Shown here: positions 37,517 through 46,021 of the stretch, piece after piece
How positions within the stretch are numbered: the stretch's first letter is position 1
Layout: each line of letters begins with the position of its first letter
Source of the DNA: Desertibacillus haloalkaliphilus
GTDB taxonomy: Bacteria; Bacillota; Bacilli; Bacillales; KJ1-10-99
Assembly: GCF_019039105.1 (NCBI RefSeq)
Contig: NZ_JAHPIV010000011.1
Location: 62,001 to 126,000, forward strand
DNA: 64,000 nucleotides
Direction: 5' to 3'
Notes under the pieces: model-generated
Databases searched by the model: none
What the model was told of the DNA's origin: nothing
Seen by the model: only the letters and a program-made list of their open reading frames with translations
Program-made: the position numbers and the translations under genes

Positions 37517-39364
37517 ATGAAAAAGACAGTTATATTTCTTATTTTATTGCTTTGTTTTTCTCCATTTGCTTCGCTGGCAAAAACTGAAGCAAATTCACAC
37601 CTTGTACCCGTGATTATTTCTTTTGAAGAAAACGTGGACGATCGACTGATTACTAGGATAAGCGGGACTATAAAACACGAATTATCCTCAGTACCAATGG
37701 TTACCGCTGAAATTCCCGAAATTGCGATTGGGGCGTTGGCGAGAAATCCCGCCATTAAATCGATTGAACGAGATCAACCTGTGATGGTCTTGCGGGAGAG
37801 ACATGATCCAGGGATGGAGCAAGTTCATGCATTAAATGCTTGGGATCTAGGGTACACCGGTAAAGGCATCAAAATTGGTGTGATTGACACAGGAATAGAC
37901 TTAATCCATAGAGATTTGGATGTTGTTGGAGGTCATTCGTTTGTTGATTACACAGAAAGTTATCATGATGATCAAGGACACGGTACACATGTGGCTGGAG
38001 TTATTGCCTCATTGCATAATCGAATCGGTGTTAAAGGGGTCGCACCAGGCATCGACTTATACGCGCTAAAGGTGTTAGATCATGAGGGACGTGGGATGTT
38101 ATCAAATATGATTGCATCGATTGATTGGTCGATCGAAAATGATTTAGATATTATTAATTTAAGTCTAGGAGCGACGACTCATTCAACAAGCTTTAAAGAA
38201 ATTGTTGATAGAGCGTACGAAAGTGGATTACTGATTGTAGCAGCAGCAGGGAATACTGGAACAGAGAAAGAGGACACGATAAATTATCCAGCACAATATT
38301 CGTCTGTTATAGCTGTTGGTGCTGTTGATTCAAACAATCAACGAGGGGAATTCTCCTCAGTTGGTCCTGCGATGGAGGTCGTCGCTCCGGGTGTAAACAT
38401 TTTAAGTACTTATTTAGATAACACATATGGATCAATGAGTGGGACGAGTATGGCTGCTCCTTTTGTTTCAGGAATTCTTGCTTTATATATGGAGGCCTAT
38501 CCTGAATTAACAAACAGCGAACTAAGAGATCTCATGCATGCGCATACGCTACCTCTTGGGGAACCATCAAATTGGTACGGGCAGGGTCTTGTGCAATTTA
38601 AAGAAATGGACGATGATGAATTTAAAGAAGCTACACCGAAAGAAGAATATGTAGATGATGTACGAGAGGAAGAAAATACTTACCAAGCTCCAGAAGACGA
38701 ACAAGTCTATGAAAAACCAGAAGAAGAAAATGTGATTGAAGTGCCTGAACAAGTCGATGAAGGACAAGAAGCAGAACAAGAAATCGATATACCAGAAGAG
38801 AAAAAGGAAGATGAAAGACAAGAAGAAAACAGTAAAGTTACCTTTACTGATGTCCCGGCTTCACATTGGGCGTATTCTTCGATTCATTTTGTTTATGGAA
38901 AAGGATGGATGGTAGGGAAAGGTGTGAATACTTTTTCACCAAATACAAACCTAACGAGAGCGGAAGCTGCAACAGTGATCGTTAGAGTTTTAGACTTAAA
39001 AGAAATAAGTCCAGATACACTTCCGTTTACCGATGTAAGTCCTTCACATTGGGCTTATAATTCTATTAGAATTATTCATCAACACGGGATTATGAGAGGG
39101 GTAACGACTCATCGCTTCGGTGCAAATGATGAAATTGCGAGAGAACAAATGGCGGTTATTTTATATCGACTGTTTTTAGACGAAGAAGAGAAGGAGCTTT
39201 TTGAAAATCCTTTTACAGATATAACGAGTGACCATTGGGCGTATCATGAAATTTTATCAAATTATCAAGCAGGTTATTTTGGTGGGTTTGAGGATGGCTC
39301 CTTTCAACCGAAACAAATATTAACAAGGGCACAAATGGCGGCATTACTACAAAGGATCTTTTAA
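37517..39364 (+). CDS. Subtilisin-family serine protease with three SLH domains
   Basis: 615 residues: signal peptide (KKTVIFLILLLCFSPFASLA), inhibitor-like propeptide (about 28-90), and an S8 catalytic domain with Asp in GVIDTGID near 122, His in GHGTHVAG near 157 and Ser in GTSMAAPF near 310. A very acidic linker of about 75 residues (EEEN, PEEK units) follows, then three SLH repeats (TFTDVPASHWAY, FTDVSPSHWAYNS, FTDITSDHWAY). The protease should be tethered to the cell wall polymer. ATG 37517 lies five bases after GGAGG; an ATG four codons upstream overlaps that site. Confidence 0.93.
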   Translation: MKKTVIFLILLLCFSPFASLAKTEANSHLVPVIISFEENVDDRLITRISGTIKHELSSVPMVTAEIPEIAIGALARNPAIKSIERDQPVMVLRERHDPGMEQVHALNAWDLGYTGKGIKIGVIDTGIDLIHRDLDVVGGHSFVDYTESYHDDQGHGTHVAGVIASLHNRIGVKGVAPGIDLYALKVLDHEGRGMLSNMIASIDWSIENDLDIINLSLGATTHSTSFKEIVDRAYESGLLIVAAAGNTGTEKEDTINYPAQYSSVIAVGAVDSNNQRGEFSSVGPAMEVVAPGVNILSTYLDNTYGSMSGTSMAAPFVSGILALYMEAYPELTNSELRDLMHAHTLPLGEPSNWYGQGLVQFKEMDDDEFKEATPKEEYVDDVREEENTYQAPEDEQVYEKPEEENVIEVPEQVDEGQEAEQEIDIPEEKKEDERQEENSKVTFTDVPASHWAYSSIHFVYGKGWMVGKGVNTFSPNTNLTRAEAATVIVRVLDLKEISPDTLPFTDVSPSHWAYNSIRIIHQHGIMRGVTTHRFGANDEIAREQMAVILYRLFLDEEEKELFENPFTDITSDHWAYHEILSNYQAGYFGGFEDGSFQPKQILTRAQMAALLQRIF

Positions 39365-39392
39365 ACGATCTAATAATAAAGTGGGGTGAGGG

Positions 39393-39425
39393 CCTAAAAG
39401 GATGTGGGAAACCTTTTAGGTTCTT
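39393..39425 (+). terminator. Terminator of the SLH-protease gene
   Basis: Perfect 9-bp stem CCTAAAAGG/CCTTTTAGG followed by TTCTTTA; T-run is interrupted. Confidence 0.7.
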
Positions 39426-39443
39426 TATAGTTGGGGTGGTAAG

Positions 39444-39620
39444 GTGTCTAAGGATGGACAGTTTGATAATCCACTGCACAGTGCTGTCAACCATGATATA
39501 CAAGATAGCAGACTTGCCAATATACCTTCAGAGCAACAAGTGATGTTTATTGAATTAATGAAGCAAGCCAAAAAAGAAGGAATAGAAAAGGAACTTAGAA
39601 GAAAATATCTAGGGAACTAA
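39444..39620 (+). CDS. Small hypothetical protein (58 aa)
   Basis: GTG 39444 follows GGGGTGG by a few bases. The protein MSKDGQFDNPLHSAVNHD... has a helical Lys/Glu-rich end (MKQAKKEGIEKELRRKYLGN). It ends right before a terminator, as a real gene would. No family recognised. Confidence 0.6.
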   Translation: MSKDGQFDNPLHSAVNHDIQDSRLANIPSEQQVMFIELMKQAKKEGIEKELRRKYLGN

Positions 39621-39627
39621 TAGGAGG

Positions 39628-39667
39628 ACGGTCTCTTTACGGCAATGTGAAAGGGGACCGTTTTTTG
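39628..39667 (+). terminator. Terminator after the 58-residue gene
   Basis: ACGGTCTCTTT pairs with AAAGGGGACCGT with wobble pairs, then TTTTTTG. Confidence 0.8.
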
Positions 39668-39832
39668 TTTGAGTTGGCCCTACTGTTTCTTCGTGCACCC
39701 AAGAGACTTAAAATATAATCAAGCAGTAGACAAATCACTTGTATTTAATCAATAATCGTATCAAAATAGGATGAAGACAATGTTTACATAGCGAAAGAAA
39801 ATTTCGGAAACAAAATTAGGAGGTTAGACCCT

Positions 39833-40888
39833 TTGGAAATTGGAATTAGTACCTTTGTAGAAACAACGCCAGACCCTAAGACTGGCAAGGTGATAAGTCA
39901 TGCAGAGCGAATAAGGGAAGTGGTTGAAGAGATTACTTTGGCTGATCAAGTTGGATTGGATGTGTTTGGTGTCGGTGAACATCATCGTGAAGATTTTGCG
40001 GCATCATCGCCAGCGATTATTTTAGCCGCTGCAGCTTCACAAACAAAACGTATTCGACTATCAAGTGCGGTGACTGTGCTTTCATCGGCTGACCCTGTCC
40101 GTGTGTTTCAAGATTTCTCAACCGTCGACGCGATTTCAAATGGTCGTGCTGAAATTATGGCTGGTCGCGGCTCATTCATCGAATCGTTCCCGCTATTTGG
40201 TTATGATATACATGACTATGATGAATTATTTAATGAGAAGCTAGAGCTATTGTTGCAGCTTCGTGAGTCAGAGAAAGTCACGTGGCGGGGAGGGCACCGC
40301 CCAGCGATTAACGATCGCGGTGTCTATCCACGACCGGTCCAAGATCCGTTACCTGTATGGATAGGAAGTGGTGGGAATCCGGAATCAGTCATGCGTGCTG
40401 GAGTGCTTGGACTTCCGCTTGTGCTCGCCATTATCGGAGGACGACCGCTTCAGTTTGCTCCACTTGTCAAACTATATAAGCGGGCCGCAAAAGAGGCAGG
40501 ACATGACGTCTCAACATTACCGATTGCCTCACATTCACACGGCTTCATTGATACAGATACAGAGACCGCCGCGGATAAGTTCTTCCCATCCACACAGTAT
40601 GTGATGAATATGCTCGGTCGTGAGAGAGGGTGGGGCCATTACGATCGCTCATCTTTTGATTATGCACGTAGCTTTGAAGGTGCGTTATATGTCGGTGATT
40701 CAGATTACGTCGCTGAAAAAATTATTCATCTGCGCAAAGAAGTCGGCATTACACGCTTTATGCTCCATGTCCCTGTTGGTTCGATGCCACATGACGATGT
40801 GATGGGAGCAATTGAACGGTTAGGAAAAGAGGTCGCTCCTCGCGTTCGCGATGAAATAGCAAAGTGGGAAGAAAGCGAGAAGGCGTAG
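39833..40888 (+). CDS. LLM-class flavin-dependent oxidoreductase
   Basis: The 351-residue luciferase-like TIM-barrel monooxygenase has DVFGVGEHHREDFAASSPAI near 45, VTVLSSADPVRVFQDFSTVD near 86 and GRAEIMAGRGSF near 108, all typical of this class. Start is TTG 39833 behind AGGAGGT. Alkanal-type or dealkylating monooxygenase activity with FMNH2 is expected. The substrate is not apparent and there is no operon partner. Confidence 0.9.
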   Translation: MEIGISTFVETTPDPKTGKVISHAERIREVVEEITLADQVGLDVFGVGEHHREDFAASSPAIILAAAASQTKRIRLSSAVTVLSSADPVRVFQDFSTVDAISNGRAEIMAGRGSFIESFPLFGYDIHDYDELFNEKLELLLQLRESEKVTWRGGHRPAINDRGVYPRPVQDPLPVWIGSGGNPESVMRAGVLGLPLVLAIIGGRPLQFAPLVKLYKRAAKEAGHDVSTLPIASHSHGFIDTDTETAADKFFPSTQYVMNMLGRERGWGHYDRSSFDYARSFEGALYVGDSDYVAEKIIHLRKEVGITRFMLHVPVGSMPHDDVMGAIERLGKEVAPRVRDEIAKWEESEKA

Positions 40889-40949
40889 GACGTATGTTTC
40901 ATTAGAAGTAGGGGGAGGGGTTGAAACTACGTTTATTGAAGTGACGGAA

Positions 40950-41134
40950 GCCTTTCTTCATAAAGGCGATGAAGGACAAAAGAGGCTCTGAACCGAGAGG
41001 AAAAGTCCTTCATAAAGGCGATGAAGGACAATAGCGGTTCAGAACCAGGAGGAACTGTCCTTCATAAAGGTGATGAAGGACAAAAGGGGCTCAGAATCAG
41101 GAGGAACTGTCCTTCATGAAGCTGATGAAGGACT
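40950..41134. repeat. Tandem array of the ATGAAGGACA palindromic repeat, 52-bp period
   Basis: ATGAAGGAC starts at 40969, 41021, 41073 and 41125, exactly 52 bases apart. Each unit closes with (T)GTCCTTCAT before the next begins, and a partial arm precedes the first. Spacers between arms are alike (GGCTCTGAACC, GGTTCAGAACC, GGCTCAGAATC), so the array grew by duplication. It fills much of the gene-free stretch 40889-41316. Confidence 0.92.
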
Positions 41135-41152
41135 AAATAGCCCCGAAAATAG

Positions 41153-41206
41153 AACTGCACCCCAATTGTTAGACACAACTAACAATTGAGGGGGCAGTTT
41201 TTTTAT
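41153..41206 (-). terminator. Strong palindrome; terminator of either strand, IS-end-like
   Basis: AACTGCACCCCAATTGTTAG pairs with CTAACAATTGAGGGGGCAGT around a 6-base loop, flanked by a T7 run on the plus side. The arm sequence resembles the ends of IS3-family elements, from memory. It could end dbpA transcripts only weakly on the minus strand and works best on the plus strand. Confidence 0.55.
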
Positions 41207-41316
41207 GGATACATATGCTTTTGATGGAAATTTCCACTTCCAAAACCGAACCCGTTAGGTCTCCTTTTTTAGTTTTAGTTGGATACGAGGATGGAGTGCA
41301 ACAGCAAGAGGGGGAT

Positions 41317-42750
41317 TCAACGTGCTTTGTGGACCTTTAATTGTTTGCCTTTAATCGTTTTATCCTTCATCGCTTCGAGCACCGTTTGGCCTTTACCGTT
41401 AAGAATATCAACATAGGTTGCACGTTCTTGAATGGAAATAATGCCAATATCATCGGCGGTTATCGTTGGAATGCTTGTTATCGTGCCGACAAAATCAACC
41501 GGCCGTAACTTCTTTTTCTTACCGCCGTTAAAGTAAAGTTTCATAATATCTTTTTCGAGTACATCACTTTTATCCTTTTTAAGGGTTGTTTGAGCTTTCA
41601 TTTTTTCATTAAATTCGGGCTTTGCTTTTGTGACAGCCTCCTTTGACGGTGCTGGTTGAATACGGATTGGCAAACCGAGAAGCTCTTCAATGTCTTTGAT
41701 GTATTTTTGTTCGTAATGAGTAACAAGCGTGATCGCTTTTCCAGATTTGCCGGCGCGGCCCGTTCGTCCGATCCGATGAACATAGCTTTCTTTTTCATCA
41801 GGGACGTCGTAGTTGATCACTAAGCTAATGTTTTCAATATCAATCCCTCTAGCCGCTACATCTGTTGCGATTAAATAACGAAATGTGCCTCTTTTGAAAT
41901 CGTTCATGACAGCAAAGCGATCCTCTTGCTTTAGACCACCGTGAATTTTTCGGCAAGAATAATTGGCTCGCTTTAATTGCTGATGCAATTGATCGACTTG
42001 TTGCTGTGTTCCACAAAAAATGATGCAGCTATCTGGGTTTTCGACGATCGTGACATCTTGGAGAATGGAAAGTTTCTTTTCTTCCCTGACTTCAATGACG
42101 GAGTGATCAATGGTGTTCTTTGTTACTTGAGAGCTTTCAATCTCAATATAGGTCGGCTCTTGCATATACCGTCGACAGAGCACCTTAATTTCTTCAGGTA
42201 CTGTAGCAGAAAAGAGTGAGGTCACTCTTGATTGCGGTAATTCCTTGATAATCGCTTCAACTTGATCGATAAACCCCATATTTAACATTTCATCAGCTTC
42301 ATCAATAATCAGGTGCTCAATCTGACCGAGGGCTAATGTTCCTTTTTTTATATGATCAAACACTCGTCCAGGGGTACCGACGACAACATGTGTTTTTTGC
42401 TTTAATTCTAACTTTTGTTTTTCAAATGATTGTTTGCCAAAGAGGGCAACAGCGTTCACTCGTTTATACCGTCCGATCGCAATGATGTCTTCTTTCACTT
42501 GAGCAGCGAGCTCACGGGTCGGCGTGAGGATTAACGCTTGCGGCTTATTGTTATCCCAATCAACCATGTCGCAAATCGGGATCGCAAACGATGCCGTCTT
42601 GCCACTTCCAGTCTGTGATTTGACAATCATGTCTTGCTTTTTAAGAGCGAGTGGAATCACTTTTTGCTGCACTGGCGTAGCGGTCGTGTAGTTTAATTGC
42701 TTTAGTGTGCGTTGGATGTCGTGACTAATAGAAAAGTCTTTAAAATTCAT
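41317..42750 (-). CDS. dbpA: DEAD-box RNA helicase DbpA
   Basis: The 477-residue helicase matches B. subtilis DbpA (YxiN, 479). Motifs seen are TPVQQKVIP (Q), SQTGSGKT (I), PTRELA (Ia), [11 protein letters not shown] (II), SAT (III), [10 protein letters not shown] (V) and [10 protein letters not shown] (VI). The C-terminal RNA-binding domain ([23 protein letters not shown]) is the DbpA type that recognises hairpin 92 of 23S rRNA for 50S assembly. ATG 42750 behind GAGGGATT. The upstream leader is long. Confidence 0.95.
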   Translation of the reverse strand: MNFKDFSISHDIQRTLKQLNYTTATPVQQKVIPLALKKQDMIVKSQTGSGKTASFAIPICDMVDWDNNKPQALILTPTRELAAQVKEDIIAIGRYKRVNAVALFGKQSFEKQKLELKQKTHVVVGTPGRVFDHIKKGTLALGQIEHLIIDEADEMLNMGFIDQVEAIIKELPQSRVTSLFSATVPEEIKVLCRRYMQEPTYIEIESSQVTKNTIDHSVIEVREEKKLSILQDVTIVENPDSCIIFCGTQQQVDQLHQQLKRANYSCRKIHGGLKQEDRFAVMNDFKRGTFRYLIATDVAARGIDIENISLVINYDVPDEKESYVHRIGRTGRAGKSGKAITLVTHYEQKYIKDIEELLGLPIRIQPAPSKEAVTKAKPEFNEKMKAQTTLKKDKSDVLEKDIMKLYFNGGKKKKLRPVDFVGTITSIPTITADDIGIISIQERATYVDILNGKGQTVLEAMKDKTIKGKQLKVHKAR

Positions 42751-43044
42751 AGCAATCCCTCATTTACAATGGTTAGTATGTTTACCTTATATTTCTTCTA
42801 ATTGAATCGATCTATGTACAAGCGACGAAAGGGGTTTAGATGAACCTCCATATAAATTTCACGTACCGTTTTAAAAATATAGAATTAAATATGGTCAATC
42901 ATTATTACACTATCATACAGTATAACAAAAAGGTGTCCACCTATGTTACAAACGAACCTTACGATCTTTTTAGCAACCAGTTGTCAACGAACATATGACA
43001 ATTTTTTTAGGATAGTCAATGCGGTTCCAAACGATTTTAAATTG
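42751..43044. other. Long upstream region of dbpA
   Basis: This stretch should hold the dbpA promoter. On the minus strand TTATACTGTATGATA near 42910-42925 is the best -10 zone, which would give a leader of about 150 bases. No riboswitch pattern or small gene was recognised. Confidence 0.4.
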
Positions 43045-43077
43045 AAAAAGACCGCTGCATCCTGTCACAGCGGTCTT
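43045..43077 (-). terminator. Terminator of the 43093-43548 gene
   Basis: On the minus strand AAGACCGCT pairs with AGCGGTCTT (perfect, 9 bp) and TTTTC follows. Confidence 0.88.
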
Positions 43078-43092
43078 CAGTGTGCCTGGTTA

Positions 43093-43548
43093 TTAGATCA
43101 GTGAGAAGCCTTCTTCCTCTAAATAGTTCATCGCTTCTCGGTATGTGTTGAACGTACCGTCTAAGCGGTCATCATCTGTATAAACATTCCACATGTCTTC
43201 TTCTTGCACTAATCGTAGTGTCATCGTGTTCTCATTGATCCAGATCTCTTCTTCATGTAGGTCTTGTTCCGTTGCAGTAAGAGAATCGATCGCCTCTGCT
43301 ACAATCGTGCGAAGTTCGTCCTCGCTAAAGTTGCGGATATTGACCAATCCTTTTTTATTTGTATCATAGCCGCTCAATTTTCCGGCATAAACAAAGCCAT
43401 TCCCATTCGGGTGTAGGTGATAGACGACATTTAATACATCGTATGCACTCTCGTTGTAATGAAAATTGACTCGTCCTAATGAGACATCCTTCCTTTCTAG
43501 TTCAGGGAAGGATTCAATAATCGCTAATTTTTCTTCAAATGTTAACAT
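43093..43548 (-). CDS. Conserved-looking cytoplasmic protein of unknown function (151 aa)
   Basis: ATG 43548 lies behind CTGGAGGT. The protein is acidic, opens MLTFEEKLAIIESFPELERKD, has VYHLHPNGNGFVYAGKLSGYD and closes with YTDDDRLDGTFNTYREAMNYLEEEGF. I recall proteins of this shape in other Bacillaceae but no named domain. It is monocistronic with a good terminator. Confidence 0.72.
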   Translation of the reverse strand: MLTFEEKLAIIESFPELERKDVSLGRVNFHYNESAYDVLNVVYHLHPNGNGFVYAGKLSGYDTNKKGLVNIRNFSEDELRTIVAEAIDSLTATEQDLHEEEIWINENTMTLRLVQEEDMWNVYTDDDRLDGTFNTYREAMNYLEEEGFSLI

Positions 43549-43670
43549 AGTACCTCCAGATTACGGTTGTGTAACAATGATCTGTTACGAACCTATTGTA
43601 CTGATTTCTTTCCGTATAACTTTACCATTCTAAACCGATGATCACAATCGATTTAACTAATCGCTCTTTG

Positions 43671-44363
43671 TTACTGTTCTTCCATTAACTGTTGAAGCTG
43701 CTTGTAAAAGTCCTTGTTGTATGACGTGACCGTATGCACTCTGGCATGTGTAAGTGGGATTAACGCGTTACAGCTACGCGATTCGCAAGCAATATTCTCT
43801 TGATCCATACGAACTAAATACTTTTTGCGCTGTTTACATGTCGGACAAGTTGCACGAATGAGTCGCACCGTTGCTCCTTTTGAAAAGGCACCATTCGTCT
43901 GATCTTTTGTTTCTTTTGATAACTCTTGAAATAAGACAGCATTCGTAGCGGCACGTCCCGTTCGTTTGATCAGTGTCTCCAGTTTGACGATCGGTTTAGG
44001 ATTACGGACAGGATTTTTCTTAACGGTAATCGTATCGAATTCATCAATCTCTAATAGGCCATATCCTTTAGGTAGCTCGTCATGACTAATCAATCCTACA
44101 GGCGTCATAATATAGGCGTAATCAGCAATCGCATGGTACCCATAGGATGCATCTAAGACATCATCACGCTTAAAATCAGCTCGTGACACCTTGACTTCAA
44201 TAATGCGTGCTTCTTTTCGTTTAAGGTTTATGCCAAGAGCATCCGCTTTTAACTTCTTCCGTTTTACAAAAAGCTTCACTTCATTGGCACATAAATCTGT
44301 CATTTTCCCTTTTAGCCAGTAGAGGGCTTGTGTTTTAAAGTGCTTATGCAGGCTGCTTTCCAT
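43671..44363 (-). CDS. PD-(D/E)XK nuclease-like protein with zinc ribbon (MmcB-like)
   Basis: 230 residues. The N-terminal half has the nuclease signature D41 (KADALGIN) and E56-x-K58 (RIIEVKVSRADF), as in the MmcB repair family. The C-terminal third has CPTC and CESRSC, a probable four-Cys zinc site. Such proteins are thought to act in DNA repair. There is no clear operon partner; the M50 gene lies 56 bases upstream on the same strand. Nuclease activity is inferred from the motif. Confidence 0.75.
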   Translation of the reverse strand: MESSLHKHFKTQALYWLKGKMTDLCANEVKLFVKRKKLKADALGINLKRKEARIIEVKVSRADFKRDDVLDASYGYHAIADYAYIMTPVGLISHDELPKGYGLLEIDEFDTITVKKNPVRNPKPIVKLETLIKRTGRAATNAVLFQELSKETKDQTNGAFSKGATVRLIRATCPTCKQRKKYLVRMDQENIACESRSCNALIPLTHARVHTVTSYNKDFYKQLQQLMEEQ

Positions 44364-44419
44364 CAGTGATGTTCCTTTCCTCTCTCAATCTCTTTCCCAT
44401 TTTACCAAATATCTCTCAT

Positions 44420-45103
44420 TTATATGATAAAAAGCGTGAAAACATAATAGAGTACGACGATGGATTGACCGAAAAAGACAAATCCCCATAGTGTGGCTGG
44501 AATGAATGTTAGCTTTGCTAGGTTTGTCGCATCACCGGCACGAGATGGTTGAATAAGACTAAGGTAGAGGACTGCAAATGAAGTAGACACCGATTGGATG
44601 AGGACGATACAAGCGACAAAAAGGGTGAAATGTTCCTTGAGAGCAGATAGCTGATTGTATTCAATGTATAGGCAAAATCCAAGAAAGCCAAATAACCAAA
44701 GGATCCCATAAACATTCCGAATCCAGAAAAGAAGGTTAATAATAGCCAGAGTAAATAATCCGTAAAAAATGACAGCGGTTCTGCCGGTTGAAATAAAGTA
44801 GAAAGAAATAAAAGCGATCGCTGATGAAAAGGTATAGCCCGCATAACTAACAATGAACTTGCTTAGCCACGAACGAGTCCCTGTTTGAGCCAGACCCTCA
44901 CTGTTTAAAAATAAGGAAACCGAATAGACTTTTCCGCTTGTAAGCAGTGCTGCAATCGCATGGCCTGATTCATGAATGAGCGTATTAACAGTAGCAAATA
45001 CCTGCCTAACGATTGGAATATGGGAGACAATGAACGCTCCCACTAAATAAAAGTAGACCTGTTCCAGGTTAATCCCCCCTACCGAAGAACTTGTTACTAG
45101 CAA
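44420..45103 (-). CDS. M50-family membrane metallopeptidase-like protein
   Basis: Multi-spanning membrane protein of up to 227 residues with HESGH (HExxH zinc motif) in its second membrane segment, as in bacterial M50B proteins. Six to seven hydrophobic segments are visible. The frame can start at TTG 45103, but no ribosome site precedes it. AGGGGGG lies six bases before an in-frame CTG at 45067 (LEQVYFYLVGAF), which may be the true start. The NPDG-type second motif of site-2 proteases is not obvious, so activity is uncertain. Confidence 0.8.
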   Translation of the reverse strand: MLVTSSSVGGINLEQVYFYLVGAFIVSHIPIVRQVFATVNTLIHESGHAIAALLTSGKVYSVSLFLNSEGLAQTGTRSWLSKFIVSYAGYTFSSAIAFISFYFISTGRTAVIFYGLFTLAIINLLFWIRNVYGILWLFGFLGFCLYIEYNQLSALKEHFTLFVACIVLIQSVSTSFAVLYLSLIQPSRAGDATNLAKLTFIPATLWGFVFFGQSIVVLYYVFTLFII

Positions 45104-45254
45104 GGATTACACGATCAGAGCATTTCTATAACTCCGGGAACATACATGTACACCCATTGTACAGAAAAGCTTGAAATGACGACTGAATTGTGAGCAAATG
45201 TTGACGTTTTATCAACCGTGACGTTATTCACAGATGATTATGATATAAATAAGC

Positions 45255-45273
45255 TATGATTATTATAATCATA
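45255..45273. promoter_or_regulatory. Fur-family (Fur/PerR/Zur-like) operator
   Basis: TATGATTATTATAATCATA is a perfect 9-1-9 palindrome containing a 7-1-7 core TGATTAT-T-ATAATCA, the layout of Fur, PerR and Zur boxes. It includes TATAAT (45264-45269), which could be the -10, and ends 41 bases before the lipoprotein start. Which family member binds cannot be told. Confidence 0.65.
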
Positions 45274-45314
45274 CAGTTCGTCATCAGAGATCGTCACAGA
45301 GAGGAGGATTCTTT

Positions 45315-45773
45315 TTGAAAGAACGCTTACTAAAAATAGCCTTGTTTGCCATAGTTTTGCTTGTAGCTGTTGGTTGCAGCGGAAATGGGGAGCAAGAGGC
45401 GTTGAGTGATGAGTACGATTTTCCTGATTATGTACTAGAAGCCCATCATCCGGGGGCGATAGATGCTTATCAATATGCCGTTGACCATGGTGATGATTTA
45501 GACCATATTCCTTGCTATTGTAATTGTTTTGTTGAACCATTCAACCATGAAAGTGTCAAAGATTGTTTCATTGATAACGAACAAGCCACAGATGAAATGA
45601 TTGTTTATGATTCGCACGGTGCTGGCTGAGGAATCTGCATCGAGATTGTACTGGATGTACAACAAATGCGAGACGAAGGAAAGCCTCTAACGGAAGTCCG
45701 TGATTATATTGACGAGAAATACTCACATTTTGCAGACCCAACACCAACCCCGTATCCACCGGAAGGGGTTTAA
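45315..45773 (+). CDS. PCYCGC-motif lipoprotein with in-frame TGA: candidate selenoprotein
   Basis: TTG 45315 follows GAGGAGG. The signal peptide ends VAVGC (lipobox). DDLDHIPCYCNC and KDCFIDNE mark the PCYCGC-motif family. The frame meets TGA at 45627-45629 in HGAG-TGA-GICIEI, then stays open to TAA 45773 with typical family sequence (VLDVQQMRDEGKPL, VRDYIDEKY, PTPTPYPP). As I recall the family, this spot reads HGxxCxxC, so TGA replaces the first Cys of a CxxC pair, giving a UxxC motif. A SECIS-like hairpin follows. Full length is 152 residues with Sec at 105. A nonsense mutation or sequencing error is the alternative; no downstream decay argues against an old pseudogene. Confidence 0.7.
45634..45673 (+). 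promoter_or_regulatory. bSECIS-like stem-loop after the in-frame TGA
   Basis: TTGTAC (45646-45651) pairs with GTACAA (45657-45662) around loop TGGAT. Below a 5/3 internal loop GCAT (45637-45640) pairs with ATGC (45666-45669), and TCT pairs with AGA past one bulge. The loop starts 22 bases after TGA and has G at its second and third positions, which fits published bacterial SECIS rules (16-37 bases, G among the first two loop bases). Confidence 0.6.
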
Positions 45774-45815
45774 AGATTTATAATTTTAAATTGGGTTGTG
45801 AGTGTTGAAGGGTAG

Positions 45816-45910
45816 GAGAGCGAATGGATTCGGAGACTTCCGAAAAAGTAACAGGCAGGAAAATTCAGGAAGAGTAATGGCTCGGCCCTCATGGATTCGC
45901 TCTCTTTTTT
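45816..45910 (+). terminator. Large structured terminator-like element
   Basis: GAGAGCGAAT pairs with ATTCGCTCTC over a 70-base loop and TTTTTT follows. The loop contains its own hairpin TCGGA-GACT-TCCGA. It ends the candidate selenoprotein gene. The large inner part could be a structured RNA. Confidence 0.6.
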
Positions 45911-46021
45911 GAATAAAAAACACAAGATTTTGTGTTCAATGGAACCATTCGTGAATATGATATTAGAAACCAATATGAATAAGTTTGTTTGTACATGAGG
46001 ATCCTTAATGCTCCTTATTTT

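Noticed and set aside
40950-41134. Possible CRISPR array (regular 52-bp period)
   Set aside because: The units are near-identical along their whole length with no variable spacers, and no cas genes are in the window; it is a tandem repeat.
45315-45629. Treating the lipoprotein as a natural 104-residue protein ending at TGA
   Set aside because: The 48 codons after TGA carry the conserved C-terminal part of the family (IDEKY, PTPTP) in the same frame, so a natural end there is unlikely.
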